DNA from: Pyrenophora tritici-repentis
Taxonomy: Eukaryota > Ascomycota > Dothideomycetes > Pleosporales > Pleosporaceae
Direction of reading: 5' to 3'
Assembly (NCBI RefSeq): GCF_003171515.1
Contig: NC_089390.1
Coordinates: 9,056,274 to 9,120,273 of the forward strand
Length of the DNA stretch: 64,000 bases
The stretch's first letter is position 1; each line of letters opens with the position of its first letter. A model generated the notes under the pieces. The model did not search any database and was not told the DNA's origin. It worked only from the letters and a program-made list of their open reading frames with translations. A program made the position numbers and the translations under genes. Below, one piece after another: positions 1 to 11,475 of the stretch.

Positions 1-1274
1 TCATATCCTTGATTGCATTCAGTCCATTCATACCCGCAGCGTTCTGAGCGTCTTGGTTGGTGAAATGAGGGTTGTCGGCAATGAACTTTTGAAAGTCGCT
101 AATCAGCTTGTCGAGAGTATCCTTCATGTGTCGATGGCGATTCTCGACCCAAATCTTGTCCTTGTCGGAAATCTCCATGTCCTTCTCCTCGGCTTCTGGA
201 TCCTCCTCATTGACAATGGTTCGGTATGTAACCTTGTCACTGTCTTGTATAGGAAGCAAGTCCATGGCCATGGCTTGGTATGTGAACTCGTGCAAAAACG
301 GAGCCATGAGGTCCATGGATCTGTCGGTGATGAAGAGGGCACCGCGCGGCCGGTTCGATTGTGGAGGAAAGTCTTGGTTGAACTGCGAGTACATGTCCAG
401 CTTGTCTTGGACGAAACGCGCAAGGTGGGAGCACAGGACACTGGCCTCGTGGGTAGGGTTTCGCGGCCGGTAATATCGAATGATGGGGTATTCGCCGAGC
501 GCAACGCATATTCCTGTTATCTAAAGCACGTCAGCGCAGGTTTACCAGCATGATTTGACTAGCCACCTTTTCAGCAATATCCTCCATATGCTTGACGACC
601 AGGTTGTTGCATTCGGGGTGGTAGAGGATGGGAAAGCTCCAGGGGTCTTTGAATGTGACGAGGTGGGACTCCTGGGGGTGGAAGTCGAGATGTACGGTTC
701 TGAAGCTTCGAATCTGTTCGCGAGCCATCTGCGACCGGTCTATGCGCTCCTTGAGGTGTGGTGGTAGTACTATGCACATCAGCCTGAGCCTGGGGGCGGA
801 TACTTGGTGTATGCCCACATGTTGTCCATATCAGGAAGAAGCCCCTGTACCGCCGCTGATCGAATTCGGCCATCATGCAGTCGACAATGTGGGGTTTGGG
901 GGTGAGTATGTATATGGCGTCCATGTCGCGTATCGTCTGCCGCCGGTCTTCGATGCGCTCAATGTCTGCAGGGGTCAAAACCAGTCTTCACCACGACAGC
1001 GGCGGTCGCATACTTGTAATGTTGAGGTTGAGAATGTCATCTTCCTTGACCACGTTGTTGATCAACTTCTGAGTGTCTTCGTCCAAGATGAGTATCTTCC
1101 ACTGTAGACGTGGTCAGCCGAGGACGGGTATGGGAAGGGGGCGTTGCTCGTACGTCGCCGCGGGTCGTCTGCTTGATAGCGTTGAGAATGACTGGGCCGT
1201 GTCAGCAGCTGTCAGCTAGAGTCAATACATCATGTGCCCGTACTGTCGCGCTGAATGTCTATCATGGAAGCCAT
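1..1274 (-). CDS. SEC1: Sec1/Munc18-family SNARE regulator (3' end beyond window)
   Basis: This SM-family protein binds plasma-membrane syntaxin/SNARE complexes and is needed for docking and fusion of exocytic vesicles. The start at 1274 reads MASMIDIQRD. Exons inferred by frame are 1274..1244, 1191..1154, 1101..1014, 965..819, and 769 down to about 555, followed by a further exon reaching the window edge. Spliced, they give the family signature DIQRDIILNAIKQTTRGDWK, then TNIERIEDRRQTIRDMDAIY, WTTLLPPHLKERIDRSQ and ALGEYPIIRYYRPRNP. The acceptor near 500-540 is uncertain. The C-terminal part lies left of base 1. It is divergent from SUV3 with 386 bp between starts. The IERIEDRRQ block and plasma-membrane-type N-terminus favour Sec1 over Sly1, Vps45 or Vps33, but this is by-eye assignment. 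Confidence 0.9.
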
Positions 1275-1660
1275 GTTGGCGGGGTATGGCAGCAGCTATG
1301 CCACCACCGCAAGAGGAAGGAGTGGTGAAGGTGGTAGGCGAGTCGCGTTAAGATACAAGTAGCACGTGTGTTGAGCAGCAATGGGTATTACAGAGGAGTG
1401 GGCTTGGGCTTGAGGGTGCGCATGTCGTGTTTGGTGTGTGGAGCTAGAGGCCGTGTTGCAGCTGCGGCCGCGATCCCTTGCCCGCCGGAGGTCTCTAACG
1501 TTAATTCTCTACTTAGTCCCTAGTGCTTGGCTCAACTTTTTCTACCCATGACATGGTCCATGTTGAACGCCTTTGACTATACACGATAGTCTTCGCTGTT
1601 ACCGTAATCCATGGCTTTTTAATCGCTGTAGTGTAAAGTTCAAGATACCCCGTCGTTGGC
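1275..1660. promoter_or_regulatory. bidirectional intergenic region SEC1/SUV3
   Basis: The 386 bp lie between the divergent start codons of SEC1 and SUV3 and must hold both promoters. I see no clear TATA box, repeat or additional ORF. Confidence 0.45.
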
Positions 1661-3993
1661 ATGCTTTCTTTGCCCACACGGCGCAACTCGTTGTGCCTCT
1701 TTTGCGCCTCCGCCGCCCGCTCACCAGCGTCGAAACCTCAGCGCCTCCTCCCCCGAACCCAGGTCGCATACCGAGTCCAGTCAAGAAAGCCAGCTCGAAA
1801 ACAACCTCAATTCAACCCTCGTCGTCCGGACAACCCATTTCAAATCTATGCTCCCAATCGCCACCTCCACAACCCGTTCGAGGCTATCCGCCATGTACTG
1901 GCACAAGTCGAGAGAAACCTTGGCCAGGCTGAGTCCCTCAGGTCGCTTCAAATCACAACTGACGAATATGATACCGTTTGGCTCTCCTTTCAACGCTCTA
2001 TAAACAAAGCCATCAGGGAAGCGACGCCTGAGGTGATAGAGTTGGCAGAAAAGGCCAAGGAATATCCGGGTCGAGTACAAGCAGAACTAAGGCAACGCTT
2101 CTACCACCATCTATATGCTCCCATGTTCACTCCCGCAGAGAAGGACAACCAGAAACATGTGGCCGACTTGAGATATCCGGCTGAATGGTACCCGGCTACA
2201 AGAGGAATCCAACGGACCGTACACATGCATGTGGGACCGACCAACTCGGGCAAGACGTATCATGCTCTTAAACGTCTAGAAGAAGTCGATTCGGGCATCT
2301 ATCTCGGTCCACTACGCCTACTCGCTCATGAGGTCTACACACGCCTCAATGCAAAGGGGAAACCGTGCGCGCTCGTTACTGGCGAGGAGCAGCGCATGCC
2401 CGACGACACTCGTGCCCGCATGTTCAGTTGCACCGTGGAGATGGCCCCACTCAACACCCCTTTCGATGTCGCCGTCATAGATGAGATACAAATGATCAGT
2501 CACCAAGAACGAGGTTGGGCATGGACGCAGGCTTTCCTAGGCCTGCAGGCGAGGGAAATCCATCTTTGTGGAGAAGCGCGTACGGTGCCGATAATGCGGG
2601 AGCTTTGTGCTCTCGTAGGCGACAAAGTGCATGTCCACGAATATAACCGTCTCACCCCTCTCCAGCCCATGGATCGTAGCTTGCAAGGTAACCTAAATCT
2701 GCTCGAAAAGGGCGACTGCGTCGTCGCCTTTAGTGTCTTGGCTATTCACGCTTTACGCCGATTAATCGAGAGAAAGACTGGCAAGAAGTGTGCTATCGTG
2801 TATGGAGGCCTACCACCAGAGACAAGGGCCCAACAAGCCCGCTTGTTCAACGACCCAGACAATGACTATGACTACTTGGTCGCCAGTGACGCCATTGGCA
2901 TGGGCCTCAATCTGTGAGCGTTGTCTAATCGTATACGTGAGGTGAAACTAACAAGCATAGTGCCATCAAACGTGTCATCTTTGAAACTACTGTCAAGAAC
3001 AACGGCGAGCAATTGGTGCCTTTGCAAATCTCCGAAATCAAGCAGATTGCCGGTCGCGCCGGTCGCTACAAGACTGCGCACCAAGCCATTACCAAGGATT
3101 CTGAAAAGGCATCTGTTGCTGATACCGCCATTGATCCAGTCATTGGCCTCGATGACAAGCAGCCAGACACAGAAGAAGTGGTCCAGGCCGAGCCGCAAAC
3201 AGTCGGATGGGCTACTACCCTGGAGAGAAATGACTTGGTATCCTTGAAAGCCGGCATGAACAAGGAGCCTGAAGCCATCACCTCAGCGGGTCTTTTCCCG
3301 CCCTCTGTAATCGTTGAACGCTTTGCCAGCTACTTCCCGCCTGGTACACCTTTTAGCTACATTTTGTTGCGGCTACACACAATCTCCGAGATGAATCCTC
3401 GCTTTCATCTTTGCGCACTCAGGGAACAGCTCGCAATTGCGGATGTACTCCATCCACTCGAGAATCTTAGCATCCAAGACCGTATCACGCTCTGCGCTGC
3501 GCCTGTTAGCTCGCGAAAGGCAAACGAGACCAAGTTCCTGAAAGAGCTCGCTACTTATATCGCTGATGGAAAGTCGGGTAGCATTCTTGACTGCGAAACC
3601 CTTCCACTCGGCGTCATGGATGTGCCGCTTGCCAGAACCCGCGAATACCTTCGGTCTCTAGAAGATTTGCACAAAATGATTGTATGCTACCTGTGGCTTA
3701 GCTATCGTTTCCCAAACATCCTCACCACCAGAAGCCTTGCAAATCACATGAAGAAGCTTGTCGAAGATAAAATCGAGTATACACTTACCCAGTTCTCCTT
3801 CACCGAGGAATCCAGACTACGAATCAAAAAGGAGAGAGAAATAGCGAGGAAGTTAATGGATACTCCCAAGGATACAGACGAGGAGGTTAGCCAAGCCTCT
3901 CCATCTCCGGAGCAGCCCGAAGTAACCGCAAATATCTCATCGAGGAACGATGATGATGAACACAGTTCTGCTTGGTTTCGCCCCAGCTATTGA
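1661..3993 (+). CDS. SUV3: mitochondrial ATP-dependent RNA helicase SUV3
   Basis: SUV3 is the helicase subunit of the mitochondrial RNA degradosome. It unwinds RNA for the exoribonuclease and takes part in turnover of introns and aberrant transcripts. Exons are 1661..2913 and 2961..3993 (47-bp intron, GTGAGC...ATAG), giving 761 aa. The N-terminus is rich in R, S and A and lacks acidic residues (MLSLPTRRNSLCLFCASAAR), as expected of a mitochondrial presequence. Motif I GPTNSGKT is near residue 191, motif II DEIQ near 273, and motif VI QIAGRAGR near 446. The splice joins GLNL to AIKRVIFETT without breaking the helicase core. The C-terminus is low-complexity and acidic. The length agrees with fungal SUV3. 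The assignment is firm. Confidence 0.94.
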
Positions 3994-4387
3994 CCGCGAT
4001 ATCGAAAAGATGGTCGGCAATGCAAACAGTAACTGATGATTTACCGGAAGGCAAGCTCCACTGGCTTGCGGCATAGCCTGAGAGACGCAGCACAAAACCT
4101 TCAACAAGAGTGAGCGATCTGTTGGGAGGTCCAACATGACTCAATCAACCATAACGAGGCTATACAGTCCGAAGTACGGGTGGATGAGAATGTACGATAG
4201 TCCATGCTTTGTATACTATGGCAACATTCTGGCGTTATTTCACGGCGGAGGAACATCACGAGCATATACCGGCGCTTTACGACACTTTGACGCCATTAGA
4301 CATGTACCACCACTGTATTCGATCAGAGGAATATGTCCATATATGACATACCATAGCATGTGTTTCCATCTCTCAATGTCCCTTTCT
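3994..4387. other. intergenic, convergent 3' regions
   Basis: This gap lies between the convergent SUV3 and short-chain dehydrogenase genes. ORFs here and over the dehydrogenase on the plus strand are antisense shadows. Nothing else was recognised. Confidence 0.5.
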
Positions 4388-5359
4388 TCAGGAGCTCCCG
4401 CCAACCCATTCTGCCCCACCGTTCGCCGCCATCACACTCCCCGTAACCCATCGACTCTTCTCACTAACCAACCAATCCACAACATCGGCTACATCTTCGG
4501 CGTACCCCATTCTCCCTCCCTCCACTACCTTGACCTTCTTCAATCTTTGCTCCTTCAACGCTTCAACCGCAGCAGGAGGAAAGGACCGCAGCCCGGGTGT
4601 ATCCGTCAAACCAACAGACACAGCGTTCACAGTGGTCCCAGGGAAGTCGTATGGGAGCTCAGTAGCCCAAGACCTCACAAGGGATTCCATGGCAGCACGC
4701 GTCGCATTGAACAAGCCCGAGCCCGGTGACGGATCACGAACGCGATCCGAGGAAATAACCACAACGCGACTATTCTCCGTAAACATGTTCTGCCTCACCA
4801 AGTTCTCCATGACAACAATCGGCCAATGCAAGTTTCCCGTCAACGAACTCGAAATGTCGTGTTCAGAAGCTGCCCCCACACGCGGTCTTGTATTAAAAGA
4901 CGCATTGAAGACGACGATACTGAGCTTTTGGCTGTGAAAGTGGTCAGTTAGAGAAGTGAGGATGGCGCTGATGGAGGGTAGGGTTGTGATGTCGGCGACT
5001 ACACCACGCATTTTGGGGGCATCTAAAGGGGTGGAGTGGAGGCCTTGGACTGTGTGGGTGAGGGTGTCGAAGAGATGGGCTGACTCTGGGGAGGAGTAGG
5101 TGCCTAGGATGGAGCAGCCGCGGGTTGCGAGGGAGAGGGCAATGGAGCGGCCGATGCCTTTGGTTGCGCCGCTGAGTGGGATCAGGTTCGTGATGAAAAT
5201 ATGAGAAGTCAAAATAGTATGATTGAATAAGACAGACTACGGAAAGACTGCATCGTGCTTCTACAAACGATGAGAGTCATACGTTACTATCGCGACCTTG
5301 TCCTTGCCCTTGAGGTCTTGCTCCTGAAGTTTGGGTGCTGGAGGGTGGTAGTCTGCCAT
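4388..5359 (-). CDS. short-chain dehydrogenase/reductase (SDR)
   Basis: This is an NAD(P)-dependent oxidoreductase of the classical SDR fold; the substrate cannot be told. Exons are 5359..5283 and 5171..4388, giving 286 aa. The 77-bp first exon encodes MADYHPPAPKLQEQDLKGKD then KVAIVT. Splicing in phase 2 completes the cofactor motif TGATKGIG, which the unspliced second exon lacks, so the intron is well supported. The strand-4 motif is changed to FNASF in place of the usual NNAG. The catalytic region reads SSDRVRD with LFNATRAAMESL, where the usual YxxxK tyrosine appears to be replaced (FNATRAA). The C-terminal end has the SDR-like GSVMAANGG. Loss of the catalytic Tyr and Lys suggests an atypical or non-enzymatic member. 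Confidence 0.87.
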
Positions 5360-5849
5360 GGTGTACTTGGGATAGTTTTAAAAAGAGAAATGTAGAGTAT
5401 ACGATATGTTGCAGTTCGAATTCTTCCTACATGTACGATAGTGTCACATAGGCAGTTGAAGGCTGCCTTGACTTTGGCCGCGGTTGAGGCCATAGCTACG
5501 TCATTGATGTACCCCTTACCTTCGATCCAGAGACGGACAACAACACGACGAGAGTAGAATTAAAAACCAGTCTTGGTCTAAATATGCTGGGAATATCCAC
5601 CAAGACTTGGGGATAGCGATTCATATGTAAATAGGCGCACGAGTCGTTGTCATTGAAAGGGGCCTAGCTCAGCCCTGCAAGAAGATGAGCAAATCTCCAG
5701 CCGGACGCTTCCGCAATCAAGCTCTTTCACCTTTCCCATTGTCAACTTCGTAAACATACACACAAAGTTGCAGTCTTATATCAGATCATAGCGGTATTTT
5801 AATCGCATTCACGCACACGTGGACATTTCGTCTGCGACCAACCGCCACT
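5360..5849. promoter_or_regulatory. divergent intergenic region SDR/KEI1
   Basis: The 490 bp lie between two divergent genes. A minus-strand ATG frame (5493 inward) runs into the SDR leader but does not splice in phase to the SDR, so I treat it as leader sequence. No clear promoter element was identified. Confidence 0.4.
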
Positions 5850-6902
5850 ATGATGGCGCCTTCTCACATTCTGGAGATCCCGCGGCCCAAGGTACGTCAA
5901 CAAACACCATGCACCTAATGAGGCCGCACCGCGCAATACGACATGTCGAGTGCTGACTTGGAACCGCAGACATTCCTCCAGAAAATGTCGCTCCGCACTG
6001 GCGCTGAAGTCATCACCTTTCTCCAAGTCATCAACAAGGCTTCTGGCGTCTACGGCCTCCTCGCCCTGCTGACAGGCGCCAAAATCGATGGATGGCAACT
6101 GTCCATGTACCTCTACTCTACCTTTGCCCTCCTCGCCACCACACACCTGTACAAGCACATCCGGTTACAGAGTCCCTTTGAAACTGTCCTGCTGGCGCAT
6201 TTGTATGCCCTCGACTCGGTCATCAACGCGCTCTACACAGCCTTCTTCGGCATCGCATGGTTCTACACGCTCGCCGGCCACCCAGATGAGAATGCAGGAC
6301 TGTCGCCTGGCATGAAGGACAACGCGGGGTTCACCAGCCCCAAGCACAATGTCACGCAGGTTGAAATCATCGCCGAGCCCACCAAGGGCATACAGGCTGG
6401 TCAGAACGCCGTCGCCGTAGGCCAAGGTGCAAGCAACGGCGCAGGACTTGGCAATGCCGTCTTCCAGAGCGGCAGCATCATGAGTATCTCGCTGATTTCG
6501 GGCTTCTGGGCCCTGCGCGTCTACTTTGTTTTCATCATGCTGGCTTTCGCGCGCCAGTGTCTCCGTCAGCACATTGCTGCCAACGCTTCCTCGGCTGCGT
6601 GGTATAACTCGAATGATATGCAAACGTCCGCAACCGACCTCGCCGAGAACCCTTTCGCCGAAGGCAAGGAGGAAGGTAGCGGCTGGAAGGGTCAGCTCGG
6701 TCGCGTCATGCTTAGCGGCGCGCCCAGGTACTGGCTTGGTGCTGACGAGGGCGAGAACTGGATACACAACGTTGGCGGCCGCTTCAGGAAGGCCACGCAG
6801 CTAGACCAGCCCGTGGGCTTCAACGAGCGCGAAAGAAGGCGGAGAGCAGGAACCGGCCCACCAGTACCTCAGCTCAAGCTGAACCCCGAGCTACCGCGGT
6901 AA
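5850..6902 (+). CDS. KEI1: Kei1-like subunit of inositol phosphorylceramide synthase
   Basis: Kei1 is the Golgi regulatory subunit of IPC synthase (with Aur1), needed for complex sphingolipid synthesis. Exons are 5850..5891 (MMAPSHILEIPRPK) and 5970..6902, giving 324 aa. The junction restores the conserved start of the family, RPKTFLQKMSLRTGAE. Hydrophobic segments follow at about residues 28-50 (VINKASGVYGLLALLTG), 58-75, 85-110, and 185-205 (SISLISGFWALRVYFVFIML), matching a four-span membrane protein. The C-terminal tail is hydrophilic, with NPFAEGKEEG and a basic RERRRR stretch. The family (DUF1753/Kei1) was recognised from the RPKTFL-MSLRTGAE and DGWQLSMYLYS blocks. Confidence 0.91.
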
Positions 6903-8014
6903 ACCGGCTTTTTCGCTTTCCAGGGGAGATGATGGTCTCCTCGTTAGGGGCAGCGCAAGATGATTGAACGACGGAGAGCAGAAGTTGTAACGATATGACC
7001 CTAGGGCTGCGTCCTTCGAGGGGATAAGAAGGCGCATTTGTACTATATCCGCTCTATTGAATGTTTGGACGCCATTTTTTCATCCGCGACATGGCTAGTT
7101 CGCACACACCGGCGACATGTCAAGTTTCCTCCTTTTCTGCACGCAGCATAGCGCCATACACCGACGGCACCACATCCGTCTATTAATGAACTAGAACCTT
7201 CTTTTCGCTCAGAAACCGCTTCTCTTGCATGTGCAGTTTGGCAGTTGCCGCCGCCCCTTTAACTCTAAATCTTTCCAACTCGTCGCTGGGAGGGGAGGGC
7301 TCCGAGTCAACCCTTAGTGTGTGTGTGTGTGTGTACGGCTAAAAGTGGCGTGTTGGTCATGGCAGCAGACAGGCATACCCCCACCAAACGCCGCAACACG
7401 TTTTCCTTGCCGACGTTCGCGCCCTGCACCACCGGCCGCGTTGTTGACGTTGCAACTAGGGACTTGTAAGCTGCCCAGCTGCCCCCACTACGCTAGTAGG
7501 CCTGATTGAGAAAGGACCACTCATCAGGTGAAGGTTCTTGTCTCACCTTCACCGCCAGCGCGAGCCCGGTGGGACCCTGGCATTTAGGCCAGGCACATGC
7601 CGGGTCTGGATGATGCGGCGCACGCGTGTGCCACTGTCACACAGCCCGTTGGAGACGCCAGGGTTGCGGGTCTGGATGACAGGTCATGCTGTTACTTTGT
7701 TGTCCCTTTACCCCGTAGGTCGGCCTGGGCAGAGGTGTGTGGTGTGTGGTGTGCGCACTGATAAGGGGATGGACGGCCGGCGTGTTTAGGCTTGGATTGA
7801 AATTGGCTTTTTGGTACGTGTGAAGAGTCTCGAGTCAGCGTTTATTATTATTATCAATTTGGAAATTCGACGCGTTTGTCATATATCTTGGGGACTCGCT
7901 CTGTTGTGTGTGCGGGTGCCTTATATCTGATCCTATCTGCCACTGGACTACTGTTGGACTTGAAAGAGTAGTATCTTATCATAAAAAGAGAAGGGAAAAG
8001 AGTTGGATATCAAG
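6903..8014. other. intergenic region with GT microsatellite
   Basis: This 1.1-kb stretch has no convincing gene. It contains a (GT)9 tract at 7317-7334 and a short direct repeat CGGGTCTGGATGA near 7598 and 7667. The last part is presumably the promoter and leader of the F-box-like gene. Confidence 0.5.
7317..7334. repeat. (GT)9 microsatellite
   Basis: Nine uninterrupted GT units, seen directly. Confidence 0.9.
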
Positions 8015-9463
8015 ATGGGTCTCTTCCGTCGCTCAGTGAGCGCCTACTCCTCGGCATCATCACACTCCTCGACTATCGACTCTGCTTCGGAACCAACCAG
8101 CTCAAGAACGAGCATGGATTCTACCTACGAACGAGAAGTCTCAGACTCACTAGCAACAATCACAAAACTACAACCTATACCAGCGCCCGCGGCGCCTATA
8201 CTCAGTCTTCCCATTGAGCTGATACGACATGTCAACACATACCTAGACACTGCAACCGCAGCTTCATTCTGCCTATCAAGCCGCTACATCTACTACGCCC
8301 TTGGCACCAACGTACTCACTAGACACATCGATGGCAGCAAGAACCGTTTCGAAAAGCGACGAGTAATCGAAGAAGTCGTAGAACGCGCATTCCCCGGCCA
8401 CTGGTTCTGCGCCTGGTGCGACAAATTCCACGCCTGGGACGCATCCGAGAGTCCCAACCACGCTGAGCCCAGCCCACCGCAATCCCCCAGATGGACGAAA
8501 ACCACAACAACAACACCATCGCCGCCAAAGCAGCGAGAATGCTTAGACTACAACAGCTACCTCACCGGCTCCCCCACATACACCCTCCGCTACCACCACA
8601 TCCGCCTAGCACTAAACGCCCACCTGCATGGCCCCAGCCACGGCATCCCCCTCTCCACCTTCTCCCACGACCACAAAACCATGGCACGCATCTCAAAAAC
8701 ACCTGTTCCAACTACCCTGCGCATACGCGCCCGTATCTCACAAACCAACAACTTCCTCCTCCATACCTCCTTCGCCATCATTCTCCCCTCCTTCACAACC
8801 CACAGCAAGCACCTGCTCAAGCACCTCTGGCCACTCTTCCCACACGCCCTCACCGGTCACCGCGACACAGACTGCGGCCACGCCGGTCTCATGGCCGCCG
8901 TTGATAATGTGGTGCGACGAGGTTGGAAATACGCCTTCACACAGAGTTGTGAGGTTTGTGGGGCTGATTGGGCGGTCAGCAGACAAGATTTTGTGCATCA
9001 GACGGGTGGCCAGGTTAGGCTTGTGGTGCAGAGTTGGCGCGATTTAGGGAAGGGGAGGAGTCCGTTTGAGAGGGCGTGGAGGGGTCATGGGGTTGCTGCT
9101 GAGGGAATGGGTGGGGGAGAGGTACAAGTGGCGTTTTTGGGGCTGGGGGTCGCTGGGGGGAGGGCGGGTGCTGTGAGGGAGATGTTTGAGCAAGCTGGAG
9201 AAGAGGGTGTTGCGAATGGGAGTGAGAAGAAGGTTGATGCTAGACCGTCGAGATTGCATCGCACCTTTAGTCGGAGTCAACGTGCGGATGATAGCGATAT
9301 CGAAGTTAGAAGATCGAGTGCTAGACCGCGGTATTGGCGGACGCGGGAGGAGAATGAAGAGGTATTTAGGAAAAGAGAGGAGGAAAGACTAGATGCGCAG
9401 AGGAACTTGGCGGAGCAGTTAGCACGGTTGGATGTCATAAGGGGAAGGAGTATGGTCTATTAG
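8015..9463 (+). CDS. F-box-like protein
   Basis: This is a probable substrate-adaptor-type protein with an F-box-like N-terminus. The first ATG is at 8015 (MGLFRRSVSAYSS), preceded by an A/G-rich leader; the frame is open 12 bp further upstream but without an ATG. It encodes 482 aa. A serine/threonine-rich N-terminus is followed at about residues 62-100 by LSLPIELIRHVNTYL and SFCLSSRYIYYALG, which fits the F-box core. A cysteine cluster, HWFCAWCDKFH, follows near 130, and CEVCGADW with a downstream HQTGG lies near 315. The C-terminus is charged with an RTREENEEVFRKREEER helix. Many Dothideomycetes encode such F-box proteins of unknown target. The degradation target, if any, is unknown. Confidence 0.75.
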   Translation: MGLFRRSVSAYSSASSHSSTIDSASEPTSSRTSMDSTYEREVSDSLATITKLQPIPAPAAPILSLPIELIRHVNTYLDTATAASFCLSSRYIYYALGTNVLTRHIDGSKNRFEKRRVIEEVVERAFPGHWFCAWCDKFHAWDASESPNHAEPSPPQSPRWTKTTTTTPSPPKQRECLDYNSYLTGSPTYTLRYHHIRLALNAHLHGPSHGIPLSTFSHDHKTMARISKTPVPTTLRIRARISQTNNFLLHTSFAIILPSFTTHSKHLLKHLWPLFPHALTGHRDTDCGHAGLMAAVDNVVRRGWKYAFTQSCEVCGADWAVSRQDFVHQTGGQVRLVVQSWRDLGKGRSPFERAWRGHGVAAEGMGGGEVQVAFLGLGVAGGRAGAVREMFEQAGEEGVANGSEKKVDARPSRLHRTFSRSQRADDSDIEVRRSSARPRYWRTREENEEVFRKREEERLDAQRNLAEQLARLDVIRGRSMVY

Positions 9464-10348
9464 TTGGATTTTGGGAGTTTAAGTGTATGGGAAAGTGTTG
9501 CGAGTTGATACCAGATAGATCACATTTTTTTTCGTTATTGTCATTGGGAATGGAGTCTAGGTGATGTGGTTGATGGGCGGGGAGTTGTAAGTTTATATTT
9601 CTCTTCGTTTATGTGGTTCACTTGATTGTGTGTTCCCTTTCTTTCTCTTAACAGGCGAGCTTCCCAGTCTCCCATAGTAAGACATATACATACCTTAGGT
9701 TCAAAAACTGTTCTTACTATCCCACCATCTCTCTTCTTTTCTTACATATCTCTCACTGTGCTCGCAAGATGCTACAAAAACGCAAAAGAAACGACATTTA
9801 CGATGATGGCGATTACGAATCCGACTACAACTCACAAAGCGACATGAATAACGGGAGAGTTGGGAGAAATGGGAGAAACAAGAGAAGGAGATGAAGGAGT
9901 TATGGGGTGAGTGGGTTATTTCGTTAGGTAAGATAGTTGGGGTGAGGGGGATGTGTTAGTGGGAATGGGGGTGGGAGGTCTGGGATCGTGGGTGGGTAGG
10001 ATGTGTGAAGATGTAGGTAAGCCAATGGCTCCCAAGGTCGTCTTGGTAAGTGCTCATTCCAATTTCGCCAGGCCTTTCGACTACACTCGGGAGACCCCAT
10101 AGTTTCAAGTTTGTTGCACATCCTGGTAGGTAAAGGTGGGGTAGCGGATAGTGCGCAGTGCGGTATCGATACGGTTGTGGTGTCACTCACCTTCACTTAT
10201 CCAAACATCACCGCCAAGCTGGGCGTTTGCCTATTTGCTAGCGCGTGTTTAAGTCTCTTCACTGATAAACACTTCTACTTTCTCGTCAGTCTCCCGAACA
10301 GACCATCTTCCGCGACATTCAGATCTCTCGCTCACGCCCACCTCCAAG
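9464..10348. other. intergenic region with a possible broken small ORF
   Basis: An ATG frame at 9769-9894 encodes 41 aa (basic start MLQKRKRNDIYDDGDYES). It ends just where a different frame becomes a coherent charged helix (ESWEKWEKQEKEMKELWGE, about 9855-9912). This looks like a small gene broken by a frameshift or by an unrecognised intron. No other feature was seen. Confidence 0.3.
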
Positions 10349-11148
10349 ATGCCATCAAAAGAGGCAGTGCCGCGCAGGCGATCAGTACGCCCAGGAAGCT
10401 CTCCCATTGATATTTCACCCGATCCACCAAGCAAGCGCGAGACGACCAAGAAAAGGGTTGCCGAGTAAGAGCCCAGTGAGAGCTCAGTGACGGCGAAGAA
10501 GATCAAAGTCGAGCGAGATTCTAGTGAGCTATCACTTATTGTAAGCGAGGATGACGACATTCCGGTAAGTAGATTTCTTCGAAACTGAGTATTCAATTCA
10601 TCATGCATCTACTGACAGATTCTATGTAGGACATCTACGACTTCCCTGCCTTTGTCCAAAACTACAAAAAGGTCAAATCCGACTACGAGCTGGAAGTGGC
10701 CAAGACTGCAAAGCTACATTACGACAATGCGGAACTACAGTCCCAAATTGCGCAGATAAAGGCCGGTGGTAACCCCATTCAACAGACCAACGATTCCGAC
10801 TACGACGAGCTACAGCGTCACTGCACCTACCTAGAAGCTCAGATTGCAGATACAGAGGTGGAATCACAAGCTGCTACTGAGCTCGCTAGGAGTAAACAGA
10901 AGGAGCACGACGAGTTGAAGAAGAAACTGGAGGATGTGATAGATTGCAACAAGAAGTTGGTACAACGAGATCTTGCTTGGTCCAATGAATGCAAAAGAGT
11001 CTCTCATTTTGCTCATTTTTGGGAGGGAGAGGCCAAGATGGTAGCACAGCGTTTCGAGAACTACAAAAATCGTGTCAAGGCTCTAGGCGAAGAACGCCAG
11101 TCATGGCTCAATGGCACTATGTACACGGGAACCTTGGAATCTAATTAA
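10349..11148 (+). pseudogene. coiled-coil protein, tandem copy 1, in-frame TAA in exon 1
   Basis: Function is unknown. Exons are 10349..10564 and 10630..11148 (65-bp intron GTAAGT...GTAG, phase 0). Exon 1 starts MPSKEAVPRRRSVRPGSSP and is basic, then acidic up to SEDDDIP. Exon 2 begins DIYDFPAFVQNYKKVKSDY and is a long heptad-like coil (SKQKEHDELKKKLEDVID) ending YKNRVKALGEERQSW. Codon 40 (10466-10468) is TAA within an otherwise open frame. The bases GTAAGA there could be a donor for a 60-bp in-frame intron ending TTCTAG at 10524, which would remove the stop. Otherwise the gene is broken or needs readthrough. It shares intron position and C-terminal motif with the copy at 11476. Confidence 0.6.
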
Positions 11149-11475
11149 AAATGATTCTCTTTTCTTCCTCTATTGCCGGAGTCACCGTGAAATTCTCAGT
11201 GCTCGCCATTCGCTTGGTCTTGGCGGTTTACTAGCCCCCGGCCAATTTGTTTGCATAGCCTACCTTGTTGCCTAACCTACGTCGTAGCCTGACCTACCTT
11301 GTTTTCCGAGCTACCTCATCGTCAGGCCTGCATCATTGTCCGACCTGCTCATCATCTGAACTGCCTCATTGTCGGGCCTACCTCGTCGTCTGACTCACCT
11401 CGTTTTCTAACTTAACCCGTTGCTTAGACTACCTACATCTGTCTGTAGGACATAACAAGTGATCAGTGTCTCAAG
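11149..11475. other. spacer between tandem coiled-coil genes
   Basis: This spacer holds the 17-bp minisatellite described separately and the presumed promoter of copy 2. No ORF of interest was seen. Confidence 0.5.
11259..11447. repeat. degenerate 17-bp minisatellite, about 11 units
   Basis: Consecutive units of 16-18 bp follow the consensus CCTACCTCGTTGTCTGA. Examples are CCTACCTTGTTGCCTAA, CCTACGTCGTAGCCTGA, CCTGCATCATTGTCCGA and CCTACCTCGTCGTCTGA. The phase is kept over the whole stretch with frequent substitutions, so the array is old. Confidence 0.75.

Noticed and set aside
4136..4937. Plus-strand ORFs of 135-197 codons over the SDR gene
   Set aside because: They are antisense to a well-supported spliced SDR and have no domain.
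5287..5493. Minus-strand ORF beginning MASTAAKVKAAF as a possible extra SDR exon
   Set aside because: Candidate splice sites do not join in phase to MADYHPPAPK; it is better explained as leader sequence.
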